64,000 nucleotides of DNA from Promerops cafer (GCA_013398275.1 VZSE01006621.1:319296-383295), one strand, 5' to 3'; shown: positions 1-13,539, counted from the stretch's first letter. Made by a program: numbers and translations. The notes: generated by a model from the sequence alone, not told the origin.

Positions 1-2120
1 GGTGATCTGAGGTACAGTATTTTCAGTGAACCGATACTCTAAGTTTCAGTGTAATCACCCAGCAAGAGTTCTTTCACAAAGTTTGATTTCTTGATTTTGG
101 AGGAGGTCCAGGAAGAAATATTCTTACTGCTGGAACTGTTTCTCATTTCTTAGGAAGAACAGGATAATACAGTAATTGTCCTTCATCTGACAAGCAATTT
201 TTGTTAATTTACAAGTAATGTTCTTTTCGTTCTCCTTCACTTTATTAAAATTAAAGATTATACACTTTCAGAGTTCCAGAAAGGAATTCCTTATGCTGCA
301 AAAAAGAGATAAAAATCAGTATCTGTTATTCCTAGTATATTGGAAAATAGTTCTCTATTTTACTTAGTTTCACATGCACAATAATTAACAATATAAGAAC
401 TTGTATAGTCTAAATAAAGATATGAATTATATATATATTTTTAAATGTATAGTAAGAACTTTGAAAATGAATGAATGAATGTATGAATGGTTGTGGAGTT
501 ATTTGATTTTGTTTTCTTTAATGAGTCTTACATTTCCTGTCATCCACGCTTTGTTATGTATTAATAAAATTACTACTATTGAGATTGAAATGATGTTACC
601 AAACTCCCCTCTGGTTTTCTGCTTTCAGTCACTAAATCTGTTCAAACTAGATAAGCAGCTTTCAACTTCTTTGAAAATGTATTTCTAGGTGTTCTCCTGT
701 GGAAAAAAAAAGGATGCCTATTGTAGGAAAAGTAGGGCAATCCAAAACAATATCGAATTACTGTGTACACGCTTCAGTGTCATCATTTATATTTAAGTTT
801 TGTATATTATATTCATGAGACCTCTATTTCCTTCTCCATTACATGTTAATTCTGCTTCACTCTTTTTGACAGCCAAGACAAGCTGTTTCAGATTCAGGGC
901 AATTTGTAAGTCAGAGGAAAATCTAAGAAACAAACTCTGGAAAAAATTTTTAGAATTTACTTTTACAGTTTTGTCAATGTCAGTTTAAATGGGCATGATT
1001 TTGAGGTGTTGACATGAATTAGCATTCTGCAAACTTAGGGAGAGACTGAGGCAGAGATTGAAAAGCTCATCAGGTTAAAACATTGTGTTTTGAGCTAAAA
1101 CAGTGTTAAACTGATGGAGGTATTTCAAATAAAAACAAGCTTTGCACAGTGCTTCCTGTAATTTCTTTCTATTAGACACTGTTGGGGAGTTAAAAAGAAT
1201 AAGGATAGGAAATTATGGTGAATGTGGGGCAACACAATTGAACAAGAAAAAGGAGATTTTAGAAAACTGAGAACAAAAATAAAATTGAAAGAAATAAACT
1301 ATGTTTGAATGCTCAGAGATCTTAAAATCCAAGGGTAGCATTTTACTATATTTCAGTGTGAAGCAAACTGTGGATAGAGCTGTCCTTATGGGAAGAAAAA
1401 GAAAATAACTTCACTAATAAAGAGCTTTGATATGTACAATAAATGTATGGCAATATGAATATGCAAACTACTTCTTTTGGAAATTTTCCCTTGATTCTAT
1501 AAAAGATATTTCACTAGTGCATAATTTTATATATACAAGGACCTGAATATTACAACCTCCTGGCTTCACTGATTTCCTTCATGTCTTCTGGTCATGTGCT
1601 TTTTACTTTTAAAGGCATGCTTATACCAAGTCGTTCTTATCTCTTCAAATCTTTGCTTCACATATGGTATATCACATTTCTTAGGCTTTCTTGTGCATGG
1701 AGCTATCTACCAGATGTTCCAGGGAACCTTTTCATTGTCTCTATTGATGTATTCTGTGCATTCATTTCAACAGACGGCCGATGTCTGGGAGTGTATATTA
1801 TAGGCAAGAATCACTAAACATATCTTCTTACAGATTCAAAAGAACATTCGAGTATTTGATGAACTAATTAAGAAATGTAAGCAATAAATGCGTTTAGACA
1901 TTCCAATCGGTAAACCATACTATTTAAGAAAACTTCACAAGAAATTAATTTCTGATGCTTATTCAATGAAATTTGCACAACAGGTTGAAATAAAAGAACC
2001 TCTGATGTTACTCATTTTCACATTGTTTAATGTATTCTAATATTGTGGGAATATTGGAGGAGTTCTTATGTACATGTATTTAGGTTAGGGAAATTTTTAT
2101 TGTAGTTAATAGTCAATACA
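1..2120. other. AT-rich non-coding stretch, unassigned
   Basis: I see no gene here. The open frames of 60-80 codons (for example near 479-688, 800-988 and 1581-1817) have no recognisable domain and no convincing splice context. The composition is AT-rich with scattered short A and T runs. The only simple repeat is the ATGA tract near 467-488. Nothing matches CR1 or an LTR until the old LTR begins at about 2121. Confidence 0.6.
467..488. repeat. short (ATGA)n microsatellite
   Basis: There are about five imperfect copies of the tetramer ATGA, the fourth spoiled by a t. It is short and probably of no functional weight. It creates the in-frame ATGs that start a spurious open frame at 479. Confidence 0.7.
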
Positions 2121-2814
2121 CAGACTGCAGTCTGGGAAGCATTCCATGCCTCAGGTGGATATGCCCTTAAGGAAGCTGCAACCCATGGAGATCCCATGAT
2201 GGAGCAGGCTGGAGCTGTGTCTTTTAGAGAGCACGTTTTCCATCAGGACCTGTGAACCTGTGGGGAGCCCACACTGAAGCAGTGTGTTTCTAAAGCACTA
2301 CATCCCACAGAAAGGACCCATGCTGGATCAGTTTGTGAAGAGCTGCTGTCCATGGGAAGGACTCACACTGGTGATGTATGTGGAGAACTGTCTTCACAGG
2401 AGGCACTCCATGCTGGAGCTGGAGAAGAGCATGAGGGGGAAAGAACATCTGAGACAACTATTAGCTGACCACAACCCCCACTCCCCATCCCTGTGTGCTG
2501 CTCAGGAAGAGGAGGAAGAGAAATCAGGAGTGAGTTTGATCATGGGAAGAACTGAGGAGTGGGAGGATGGTTAGTTATTTTTCATCATCCTACTCTACTT
2601 TTAATGGGTAAAAACAAAATTAATTAATTTCACCCAAGTGGAGTATTTTTTTTTTTTTTTTAATATGAAGGTATCTGATGAGTGATCTTCCTCTCTTTAT
2701 CTTGACTCACTAGCTTTTCCATCTAATTTTCTCCTCCCATACTGTTGAGGAGGGAGAGTGAGAGAGTGGTAAGATAGAGGGGCTTGGTAGTCAGCCAAGG
2801 TCAAACCCACCACA
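2121..2814 (+). mobile_element. old avian ERV LTR, 5'-truncated
   Basis: This is the body and 3' end of a long avian endogenous-retrovirus LTR. The left part has the diagnostic repeated module in which phrases like 'cccatgctggagcag' alternate with 'tggaaggac' every 40-60 bp. It is followed by the 'accacaacccccactcccc' block, a purine-rich 'gaggaagaggaagagaaat' stretch and a 'cctactct' block. Then come an AT-rich polyadenylation-like region near 2600-2640 and the terminus 'aaacccaccaca' at 2814. The 5' start of the family is missing, so no target duplication can be scored. CpGs of the family (cacgctgg) are mostly decayed to catgctgg or cacactgg, so the insertion is old. T and A runs at about 2647-2662 and 2861-2888 are secondary expansions. 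An open frame at 2284-2574 is an accident of the module repeats. The family assignment rests on recalled avian LTR consensus; I ran no search. Confidence 0.8.
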
Positions 2815-4534
2815 AGGGATTACACTTTTCATACCGATTTTTCTGACCCTATTCTTTAAAAGAAAAAAAAAAAAAAAAAGAAAAAAAAGCTATTTCTTTA
2901 TATAGTGAAGCTCACATGCCCCATTTCAGGCTCATTTTTCAACATTAATAGCAGCACAAAATATACTGAATATACTTGCACAAAATAGGGCCAATTACAG
3001 GTCCTATTTATGAGTAATTCTATGTTCTTAATTTCATAGCCTTTTGAGTTGTAACTGACACAGGAAAAAGAGATCAGCTAAAGAGCTTCAGTAAAGGAAA
3101 CCTTGCATTGCCAGTGCAATATTACTATTGTGGTATGAGGGCAATGAGTTTGCTGCCAAAACAGAGTGTATGCCAGGTTGACACCATAACTGCAATTAGG
3201 CAAAGAATACTTTACTTTTTTGGTCACAGGGATGCAAGAGAACCACCAGGCCCAAAAGAGTGATATTCTGTTTCAGTGACTCCTGAAGTATCATGGAACA
3301 ATCTCCTACTCAGACCTTCTTCTACCTCTACAGAGTAACTCCTATTGTGTTCTGCTACAGAGGAACGTAACACTGATAGTGAAAAAATAACTAGTGATAA
3401 ACTGCTTATGTGTTACTTAATCAACTTTAAAAAGAAAATGTACTGAAAGGACATATATTCTATATAGATGTAATTATTTACTGAATTGTGTGTGGATTAA
3501 ATTAGGCTTTTCCAGAAAATAAGCAAAAAAAAAATCCTTATTTGAAGGGTATTGCAGTTTGTAGAAGCGCTATTCATTTTGCAATAACTTAAATCCAAGT
3601 AACTGACAAAATGAAGATAATTTTTAGAGTACTTTTATACCCACACACCACATGTTCCCTGACAGATTGAATAATTTTCAACAGCAACTTCAGTCTGCTT
3701 CTGCCAGATAAGGAAACATGTATTTTCAGTCTCTTCCACTGTGTGAAACATTTCCTTAGTTATGCTCCCATGCTTCTCTCCAGTCCCAAATGCATATTGC
3801 ATTGTTTCCTTAAGCTATGCATATGTAATAACAATGAAGACAAATTCTTAATTCTATAGACATGGATTTAAATATTACATTTATGTTTTGTTTTGGTTGG
3901 TTGGTTGTAGGTTTGTTTTGTTTTGTTCGTTGGGTTTTTCTTCAGCTGGAATTGGGTAGAGTTTGCAGTACTGCAGAAAGCTGTAAAATTAGAATTTGAA
4001 TAGTTATATATTTTTATTTGCATAACTAGTTAACCCTATAAAATTGACAAGTTTAAGTAATTAAAGGTAGTTCTCTGATATAAACACTGACAGAACCTTG
4101 GCTATAATAGATATAAAATTACAATATCATCCTGCATACTACCTTTCATTGTCATATGTAATTTGCTTTGGCAGTCAATGAAAAATAAAATTGTTATTGG
4201 AAATTTAAGAACAGTTAAAGAAATATACCTGCTGTAAATTATACCTTTTCAAAAGAGAGATATTTACAGTTACCAATTCATACACTATTTAACTACTTAT
4301 TGTTTTAAGTAATAGTAAAATAAAGATTTATTCTGGTGTACACTTTGTTCCCATTAATAAAACTTTGTATTTTCTGTTTAGAAAAGCAGCTTTTTTTTAC
4401 TTCTAGATAATCAAATTAGCTCAAGTAAATTTTAAAATCTGAGGGTGACTGTGGTGTTGTCAGAAATCTTCCAAATAAAAGCCCAATTACTTAAAGCAGC
4501 AGAACTAATATAGAAAGTTATGTGGGACAAAGAA
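2815..4534. other. non-coding stretch, unassigned
   Basis: No gene or recognised repeat is visible, apart from A runs just after the LTR and a GT/TTTTG-rich low-complexity tract near 3884-3931. A block at about 3690-3850 has balanced composition and octamer-like words (atgcatattgcattg, atgcatatg). It reads more like conserved non-coding DNA than decayed repeat. Confidence 0.5.
3884..3931. repeat. GT-rich low-complexity (TTTTG/GGTT)n
   Basis: Imperfect runs of ttttg and ggttggttgg sit between otherwise unique AT-rich flanks. There is no sign of a mobile element attached. Confidence 0.6.
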
Positions 4535-4792
4535 TGAAGTGGCATACCACTGCCATGACTTTTGAAATAATATGGGCAGTGGCTTGGCAACTAGATCAAC
4601 CAATTCCCTCGGGCCTCTGGGATGCATCTCATCAGGTTCCACAGACTTGTGTAAGTTCAGGTTCCTCAGGTGGTCTCAGACCTGATCTTCTGTTTCAGTG
4701 GGAGGGCTTTGCTACCCCACTCCCTGCCTCACAGTCCATCCACTTGAGAGCTGTGAGAACAAAGATAACCAGTGGATTGAAATGAGAAAGCT
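4535..4792 (-). mobile_element. CR1 LINE fragment, reverse-transcriptase region
   Basis: Read on the minus strand, this encodes a decayed piece of the CR1 ORF2 polymerase. The order is a segment that translates roughly as DHLR-LN--KS, then GPDEMHP, then REL, then AKPL, and then a KSWQ block at the left end. These are the recognisable words of the N-terminal part of the CR1 reverse-transcriptase domain. The element is cut at both ends, so it lacks the 3' UTR and terminal repeats by which CR1 copies are usually recognised. An open frame on the opposite strand (4522-4785) is only a shadow of it. The fragment is a dead relic. Identification is by recall of the CR1 ORF2 pattern. Confidence 0.82.
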
Positions 4793-6949
4793 CTTGAGTA
4801 CCTCAGCCTTCTCCCTATATGTTTTTATCAGTTTATCATTCTAATTAAATTTAATAATGAACATTAATGAAAAATTAATAATTCACAGTTATTCTTAATA
4901 TCAAGTTGTATTAAATTGCTATAAACACTTTAGAGCTTAAGTACTGAAAGCACCATTAATAACACAGAAACTGTTTGTAGGTTCAGAAACAAAAAATTTG
5001 CAACACATGTAGAAGTCGTAACAATTAAACAGAAAAATGAAGTACTAGTTTGGAGTTATTTTGTTCTTAAGTCATTCATCACACTAATATGTGATGCAGG
5101 ACTCTCACCAACATGAAATGAAACATTTTACAGTCAAGGACAGATTTTGTCCCTAATGATATTATGTGACATTTGCATAAGTTATTCGGTGGATAGTGAA
5201 GCAGTGAGCTCTTTTATGCAGATTTCATTAATAAACAGTAACTTATTTCTATGCTATTATTCATTTTTAAATTTATATTTGCTGTCAATCTCACACATAG
5301 CATCTCACTTGCATTCATATAGTGAACAATACTAATAAAGCAACATCTAGTCCAGTTTAATTTAATGCAGTTATTGTTTTCAATTTAGATTAGTAAAAAT
5401 GTGCTGTTCACTTAAACACCATCCAAGCGGGGTATATAAAGAAAATTGTTGGGAAACCAACTGGAAAATAGAGTCTTCACTGTAATCTTAAATGTTAGTT
5501 GGGTTTTTTTCTAAATGAGAGCCATTAAAACACAAGTTTATGTAGGCCATCTCTTATTCCAATTATTTTCCATGCTTTTTGGCAGGCATCAGAAAGATAG
5601 CAACCAAAAAATACTTAAAAGTTTAATGGGTACAACTTCTTAGTGAAAAGGTCTCATTATTTCAAATGAAATCAAATGAAAATGAAAGAAAATTCGAGGA
5701 GCAGCAAGCAGCGTATTTGTTATAACACTTTCAAAAATAGGTTTGGGAAATGTGAAGACACTTATCACTACTATTATTTCATTGTACAGAGTTATCAGAG
5801 AAGCCATTATAGATTTCAAATGAGGATACCTCTGGTTTTTGAAATATATTTCAAATCCATCTTAAGCAACTTTTTAACTTATATAGTACTATATAAGTTA
5901 ACAACCAACACTTCCAAAGGACTGTAGATATTGTTCCCTGCCATCTCCATGCCAAAATGAACAGAATTTTAAAAAGAAAAGTAACTTTTCCTGATTTTTT
6001 TTTTATTATTAATCACATGCATAACATGGGTTGGAAGTAACAGAGAAACTTGTCACATGTATGTAAAGGAGGAATAATAAATAAGTGCTTCTAAGGGAAT
6101 GACTTTACATGTGTTATCACTCAAGAGTGACTGTTATGATATAATATTTGAAACTTCTCCTTTATTCTCATAAACATGAGGAGGCTAGTTAGCTGTGGAT
6201 TTAACAGTTAGGGCTGTAGTGCATCACTACCACAAATGCAGTGTTAAGGTGTGAGATCTGGTGTTCCCAGATGTTTTCCTCTCCCATTTAGGCTGAGGAT
6301 GGCCTCATTCTTATGAATCCATAGAGCAATTTATGTTTCCTGCTGACATTAAGAGACTCTTGACATGCAGGTCTACAAGCGTGAAACTTCCTCTTAATAT
6401 ATATTTAAATGTAGCCACCCAAATATTTTCTGTTTAACTTATATCATAACTGGGTATAAAATATATAACATATATCTCCTAGTCATTTAGGAGACAGTCA
6501 ACATGGCTGAAAATCTTGGAAGCCTTTGAAAGCGACTCTCAGTGAGTGACTGGTGTTCATATTCTCCAGATTAAAGAAAGAGAAATAAGCAGAATTGTTC
6601 ACTTTACAGTAGTAAGCATTTATCTACTTTAAAGTTTATTCACAAGAAACTATTTCAAAATAAATACATCTGTGATGTGTTGTTGTATCAGTTTGACATC
6701 CTATCACGAAAGCATTTTATTGCACAGAAATGCTCACTATTTTTTACCCGTTAGGCTTTAAACATTTTGATTTTGTTTTCTTGTGTTTTGAAATACCTCC
6801 TGAAGACCACTACAGTTCTGGAAGTTCATCTCAAAAAGGAGATTTAAAGCACGGGTTTATTTCAGATAGCTGAAAAAGTATCTTGTACTGTATGTCTGAT
6901 AGCTATAAATACAAACAGTATTGTTATAAATAGGGTAATAATACATTCC

Positions 6950-7320
6950 TTTAAGAACTAAGACATTAAATTATTAAATCTAAAAAGATAAATCAATAAT
7001 ATGTTATGTAGTAAAATATAGTATAAGCCAGTATATTTCTGATATCCTTTATCAACTAATTATATAATATATATTAACCTATATATTATAAAGAATAATA
7101 TTTTAGAAAAATTATTAGGAATTTAATATAGAAATACTTATTTTAAAATGCTCTATTTACATGCTGATTATACTGTATATCTTATTATAATATTATATTT
7201 TTCACTATGTGTAATTGTAACATAATGCATTTTAATTCCAATAAAATTATATAATATAATGTAATCTCATAATATTAATCTATGCAATATAATAATGTAA
7301 TATTAAAAAGTGATTTATTA
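6950..7320. repeat. AT-rich low-complexity block
   Basis: The block is a near-continuous mixture of tata, taatat and ttatt words with almost no G or C runs, and many short self-complementary AT words such as atataatatatat. It is not a clean tandem repeat of any one unit. Such blocks easily unwind, and some behave as matrix-attachment-like DNA, but nothing in the sequence proves that here. Confidence 0.6.
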
Positions 7321-9737
7321 AATGTTTACAGATAGTCAAGGATGCTTCCTATTCCTCCTACACATCACTAAAATCAACTGAGGCTTATACAAATACTGCT
7401 GTAAAAGTTTTCAGTTGTTCTGCATGCATTAAGAGTGGATTTTTTGTTATTGTCATTTTAATCTCTGGTAATATCCTTTGCCAGTTATGATAAGCCTGGA
7501 GCCCTTGTTGTTAAACTTATGTTGCCTTTAAATTATACTTGTTTCATATTTTCTTATTTATGTTAACATTTCAGCAATTGACATAAGACAGCAGTGAACT
7601 GCTAGTCCCCAGAGAACAGGGAAGCCTAGGGCATTAGTAAAGAATATTATGGGTTGTAAGACATGGTTCCTACAATCAGTATGTGTCTCCACATGAGCAA
7701 ACTTCTATTAACTGCAGCCATAGAGGGACACATGTCCTGAGACAAAGGGACAAGACACCTCCTAGAAACTGTATCAATCTCACAGACACACAAGAAAATG
7801 GACTTGGAAAATGTGTTAAATCACACTACAAAAGCAAGAAAAAACCTTTGTGTGTGTGAGAAGCAAAGAAATAGCAAATTTCTTACAGTTATATGCATTT
7901 CATGTTGTTGCCCCATGGCATTATATCTTTAAGGCACCTGGATTAAGAGCATATTTTTCCTTCAGGGATGGTTTGCTTCATAGGTTCATGAGGGGCAGGA
8001 CAACAGTGGTTTGCTTTTTTTTTTAACATGGTGAAAAGGAAAAGCACCTGGCAGATTGGCAGGTGTGGGCAAAAGCCACTGCCTTTGCTACCCTTCCACT
8101 AACATACAAATTTCAGAGAAACAGAAGTCCTACATGATGGTATGGTTTGTTTCTAGGTGAGAGAGATGGAAACTGCACCTTTGCTTTCTTGGGAATATTA
8201 TTCATGGAATACATCAAAGCACTCCAGAACTGTCAATAACAACAGATTTTTGAGTCCATGTTTCAGTAAAAGAGCAGCTGCAACTTTATGAATCCTGTTT
8301 CCACATGAAAATAAAGCACAGTTACATGAGAAAATGTTGATCTCATATAATAAAATAAAAATTAAAAATCGATGACTGCTAAAACTGGGTTCTTATAGCA
8401 GCTGAACTTTTTGCCAGATGTCATTTTCTAAAGAATAATGCATCATCTATCCTCTAGAGACAGGATAAATTTGGTATAACCATACAGTCAGCATGAGTAG
8501 ATTTATGGGTTTTGTGCTGGTATCTTAACAGAAGGCATTTCTGTACATGCAGAATCAAGTTAACTGGTTCAGTTGAATAACCATGTCATGGACACATGGT
8601 ATAAATATTGTGGGATCATGGTCTGAACAGCATTCTTGAGTTTATTCATGGAGTTCACAGAGCGTAATCCTCTTCGTCACTTCTTCTGCTCTGTGTTGGA
8701 CATAAAGCTGCAAGTGACTAGGAAATACTCTTCTCTCTCCATCTTCCTCTTCAAAGTGACAGAAGAATTTTCTTGAAGGTCCCCCCACCTGTATTTTATT
8801 AGATTAGAGAACTTTCAAGGAAGCCTATGGCATGAGGAAAATGTTTCTTACTTTATCTGTTTGATGTCTTCATCACGTGAAGTACAAGTAGATCTTTTTT
8901 GTCTTACAAAATGAGCAAATTTGGCAATTCCTCACCAGTTCTATTCATCTGGGGTTCTAGCCTCTCCTGGCCTTTCTGGTCGTTCTCTCCCTGGAAGTTA
9001 AATATTAAAATAACACAGACAGGAATCTTTTGAACTCATTGTTGCCAAGTCTTCTCTTATACCAGCACTGTTCTATTGACTGGAATAGAGATACTTAAAA
9101 TTGCCACTTTTTTTATAGCGAAATGAGAATTAGAATTATTATCCCCAGAGCAGAACTAAAGTCACTTATTAATAAAATGAATAACTATAGGTAATGCAGA
9201 AAAAATCATTACTAGAATGGCATTGTAAAAGTCACTCACATGACATTGTCTAAAATACAGCAGATGTTTCTGGTGGTACACTCTAAGACATGAGCTTATA
9301 CTAGAATAAATGGATGCAAGGATTGCTAGAAAAGTGAGATGAGAGGCTAATAGATCTTTGACTGTTTATGAGATATAACTGCAATCTATACATCTACAAA
9401 TGATGGAAGACAGCTATCCAAACTAAGAGCAATCTTGACACATGAGTAAATTGATATAAACTGTGCATGAATACATTCGGTCTGGAAAGGACATTTTCCA
9501 TCTATCATGCAATGATATTCTATAGTAACTTCACTCTCAGTGAACTATGAGCAAAATATGTTGCTATATTCAAGCAAATGTTTGATATATCATGAAAATA
9601 ATTACACGCTGTGATTGTCTTCAAGGGCATGCAACTCAGTGGTTCAAAAGTATGATTACTACTATAAATCTATATACCAATTTTAAGATTTAACTGAGAT
9701 TCCTGAAGTACAGAAGAAGCATTTTCCTGAAAATGGT

Positions 9738-9778
9738 TAAAAAAAAAAAAAAGAGAAAAAGGAAGAAAAAAGGAAAGA
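9738..9778. repeat. poly(A)/purine tract
   Basis: A run of about 16 A residues continues into a gaaaaagg-type purine stretch. No retroposed gene body is recognisable upstream of it on the plus strand, so it is scored as low complexity only. Confidence 0.6.
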
Positions 9779-11630
9779 TATCAGTTTCATTGAGAACAAA
9801 GTTGTATATCTGTACAAAATCACATAGGCGAAGTATTTACAAAAATAGTCTCAAGCACCTGGCTGAAAATTGAATTCTGAAAATTTTCAGTGTATCATGG
9901 GAATATCTGTGAACTAAAAATTTTCTCAAGCTAGGCAGACTGGAAGTTGCATTTGTACATATACACATGTATGCATATAATTGCAAGCAATAAAACATGC
10001 TTGACATCTCTTCATCAGGGAAGCAATTATCCACAGAAAACAATTGAAATTCTGGTTAGGTGCAATATGCTGACCTTTGTTTCATATTAATACTCACAGC
10101 AGGGTGCCATCATTGCTGACTCCACACTTTTTTCAGGTAAGCTGTGCCTCTGGTGGATGGATAGAGACAACACTCCTATGGGTCAAGGCAATTAGGTGGG
10201 TTTTGTTTGCTACACTAAATAAAGTGACACCATGGTTTGAAAAGGAGTCTGAACCACTCCATGGATGACAATTCTGTGTAGTGTACTTTGTCTGTCCACC
10301 ATCTGTTGAAAGCTGCATGGAAGTGAGGTTCCCAACAACTGAAGGAAGGTAAGGGTTACTCATTATGCATATTTCCTTTTCTCTTTTTATCTTACTATTA
10401 AAACAAATTTGGAATGCTTTTGTGCCTTTTTTATTGACATCTGGACTGAAACCTGCCAACTCTCCAGTGCAAACCAGATATTCTTTATTTTACAGAAGCT
10501 TCTCCTACATTCATATAAACTATTTTTCCTGGATATATTTGTATTTTTTTTCTTGCATGTGATATTGAATCAGACACTTAAAGTTTTTTTTTTTTTTTTC
10601 TCTAATAAGTAAGTTGCTGACACTCTACTATATACATTATTGTAATTGGTAATCCCAGTAAATGAAGAATGAACTGCAGATGAAAAAATTGTTGTGAAGA
10701 AAATAATGCAAAGTTCCATTCCAGCTAGGTAGACAAAATTCATAGTTATTTTGTTTCTTTATTTCTTTTGTTTGTATACTTTTCCCTCTCTTTTTAGTTC
10801 ATGTTTATTCTAGGCATGTACTTCCCTTATGTCCTTACATTTTTCCTTTTTCCGAATTAATCTCCCTCAATTCTCATTTATCATCTCAGAATTTTTTCTG
10901 CTTTACTCCTAATCTTTTCAAATAAATAAGATCAGCCATCAATTATATGTGCACCAACAGATGAGCATGAATGAATATATTTGATATCTCTGTTTTGCCA
11001 TAAGGAGTTTAAGATTACACATGCAGTTTTCTATTTTTGTATTTCCAGGAAGGCAAGAAAACTAGTAAACTCAGATGTTTCAATATTAAACCAAATATGG
11101 TAAAAAATAAGGATACTAGATCAGTCATTTCATAACATATGTCTTCATATATGTTAAAAAATCTGTATGTGCTGAGCCAGGAGCTCTAGGAACGTCTGTG
11201 CCTCTATCTCACTTACTAATTTTTGAGACATTTATTGTAGGTGTCAAGTTTTATCATCACTCCCAACAGAGTAGATTTATAGAGGCTGTAATATGAGGCT
11301 TGATTTACGAGCTCAGAGAGCACAGCATAAGCACGTATTTGTAAAGCTGAGTATTGTTATCTAAAATTATTATCCTAATAATGATAGTGCATAAATTATC
11401 CAGCAGCTTACATATATACAGTAAAGCCCATTGCAGTCCTAATTGTTGCTTGTTAGAATATTAACATGACTGTGACTGGATCATGGACTGTTTTTTGACA
11501 TTTTGCTACCAAAACTTGTCTGCAGTATCTGATCCAGAAGAAAACTTGAAGAGCATCTGCATTCACCAGAGAAGTTCTGTTCAAAAATGCACGGGTTTCC
11601 TCTGCTTTATGCTTACTCCCTTTTTGCAAT

Positions 11631-11660
11631 ATTAATTAATTAATTAATTAATTAATTATT
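11631..11660. repeat. (AATT)n microsatellite
   Basis: About seven perfect tandem copies of the self-complementary tetramer attaa/taatt. Because every unit is palindromic, the tract is a candidate for slippage and cruciform formation. Confidence 0.85.
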
Positions 11661-13539
11661 AAAAATTGCTTGAGATATAGATGATATGATTTAAAGCTCT
11701 TGCTGCTTAACTAGATCTGCTGCATGTGTCCTTCCTTTTGATGTTTCTGAGTCTTGGTTCTGGATAAAATATTTAATTTGCTTATACTTTTGTGAATAAA
11801 CTTCAGCTACCCTAAGCTTTACCATACTGTAACCCATTTCTTTGGTTAGTCTATCTAAATGAAAAAACATTTCTTTTTCTTTTTCCCCTTTATTTCAGAG
11901 AACTCTGCAGAAGTTATAATTGTAGATTACACAATATTCTTGATCTGGATTTTTGGTTTTGTATTACATTGCATTACAGTGGCTTTTTCGGCAGCATTTA
12001 TGTTTCTATTATATATATGGGGGGGGAAACAGTTAATTCTGATGCCTAATAAAATGTCTTGTTTTCTATTTGCTTCTTTTTTTTTTTTTAATTTTTCTAA
12101 ACAGAGGAATTATACTTTCCCTTAGTGTTTTTACCTCTCCTCGAAAAGTCCATGACATCTTATGTAGATGATAAAATGAGAAATTATGTGTACTTTTAAA
12201 ATTAAAACTGTTTGTGTTTCTGAAAATAAAAACATAGAACATGAAGAAACATTTCTGACTAACTGCATGAAGAAAACTGGGAGAAAGGGAGGGAGTCTGT
12301 TTATGAAAACCATTCAGTCTTACAAAGGTACAGCAGACGCAAGTGAGAGTTTTAGTTGTTTTCACCTCTACCTGCTTCTCAATCTCAGCCCATACCTGTC
12401 TCATTTCTGGATGATTTTCTATGCTTTTCTTACTATGCTTTAATTTTTAACAACCAGAACCAGACATTTCAGGCAGTTTCTCCTTTTTCTTGCCTAGCAT
12501 GCAAGACTCATGACTCTATGTCACAGAATATGAAAAGATCTCCAAGTAAAATTCATGGTGTTCATCAGTCTGCCTCTTTGAAGCCTGCTTTTATTACATT
12601 TGGTGCCTTGACCATTTAGAAAACCAAGACAGAAAATTTTCTCCATATTATTTTATATGACCTTGAAAATGTCTTATACCCAGTCCACTCTTTCTATTGA
12701 CCTGCATTTGGCAATTATAACAGAACCTCAGTATTACATACCTTGGCCTGCTGCCAGAACTGGAGGAAAGAAGGTACAATGCCTGTCAATTATGATTTCC
12801 TCTGCATTTTGTTGATGAAACAACTCTCCAAACACTTTCTGAATCCATCCACTGAGATTATCTTTTTTCAATTCTCCTTATTCTTTTAGTTCATACCTCC
12901 CCTTTGTGTAAGTTTTCAATGCTGACAGCTGGACTGTCTTTTTCTACAATGCTGTTCTGTTTTAGAGAGTATTCCAGATTCAGGCGTCTTTTAGTTTTTC
13001 CCCATTGGCAAAGATGTGTGAAAAATATGTTTCTTCTGCATTTTTTTTGTCAATACATTAAAGATAAAACCATGCCCTCTACCCCACCAACACCCTGATC
13101 TTTTAACTTGGCAATTATCCTTGACATGCTATTTTTTTAAGAAATTTAAGTTTTTCTTTTTCTTTTTTTTTTTTATTGCTGTAAGACTTAGGAAACAAGT
13201 TTTTTTCTCAGTTCACAGTAGTTTTGATTCTGTAACAAGCCTTAGTTTGTCCATCTATAGAAGATAAATGCTTCCTGACTTAGAGTATATAAATGAACCA
13301 CAGAAATATTATACACCTTCCAGCATCTTTGAGTAGTTACATAAACAGCCAACACATTTCCAAATCTTGAAGAGGGTCAAGTTAAAAAAAACCCTAATAA
13401 TTACAACAGAGAAGATAAAATTTATAGAATTTAGCCTGTAAGGATTGGTACATTGGTTGCTTTAAAATAATTCTTCTAGTTTGAAAAACATGTATGATAA
13501 GACAAATAGGGGATTTGTGGTTTTTTCTCCAGACCTTCA

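Larger units (their letters stand above)
4793..13539. other. long AT-rich non-coding stretch
   Basis: About 8.7 kb with no recognisable gene, CR1 or LTR. It holds a TATA-like word in a locally GC-richer context near 5428-5441, an extremely AT-rich core at about 6950-7320, a purine run near 9738-9778, an (AATT)n tract at 11631-11660 and T runs near 12076-12089 and 13157-13172. The longest open frames (minus 10133-10459, minus 12066-12404) show no domain, have unremarkable composition and overlap frames on the other strand. I treat all of them as chance. Confidence 0.55.

Noticed and set aside
2284..2574. 96-codon plus-strand frame
   Set aside because: It lies wholly within the modular region of an old LTR. 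It looks protein-like only because the modules have no stops.
4522..4785. 87-codon plus-strand frame
   Set aside because: It is the opposite-strand shadow of a CR1 reverse-transcriptase relic. The real homology is on the minus strand.
5428..5441. TATA-box-like word (ggggtatataaag) considered as a promoter
   Set aside because: There is no downstream transcript structure, open frame or initiator context. TATA words are frequent in this AT-rich DNA.
11859..12125. Hydrophobic 88-codon frame preceded by an acceptor-like tttatttcag
   Set aside because: The acceptor-like word lies inside the frame, there is no matching donor or neighbouring exon, and the hydrophobicity follows from T-rich DNA.
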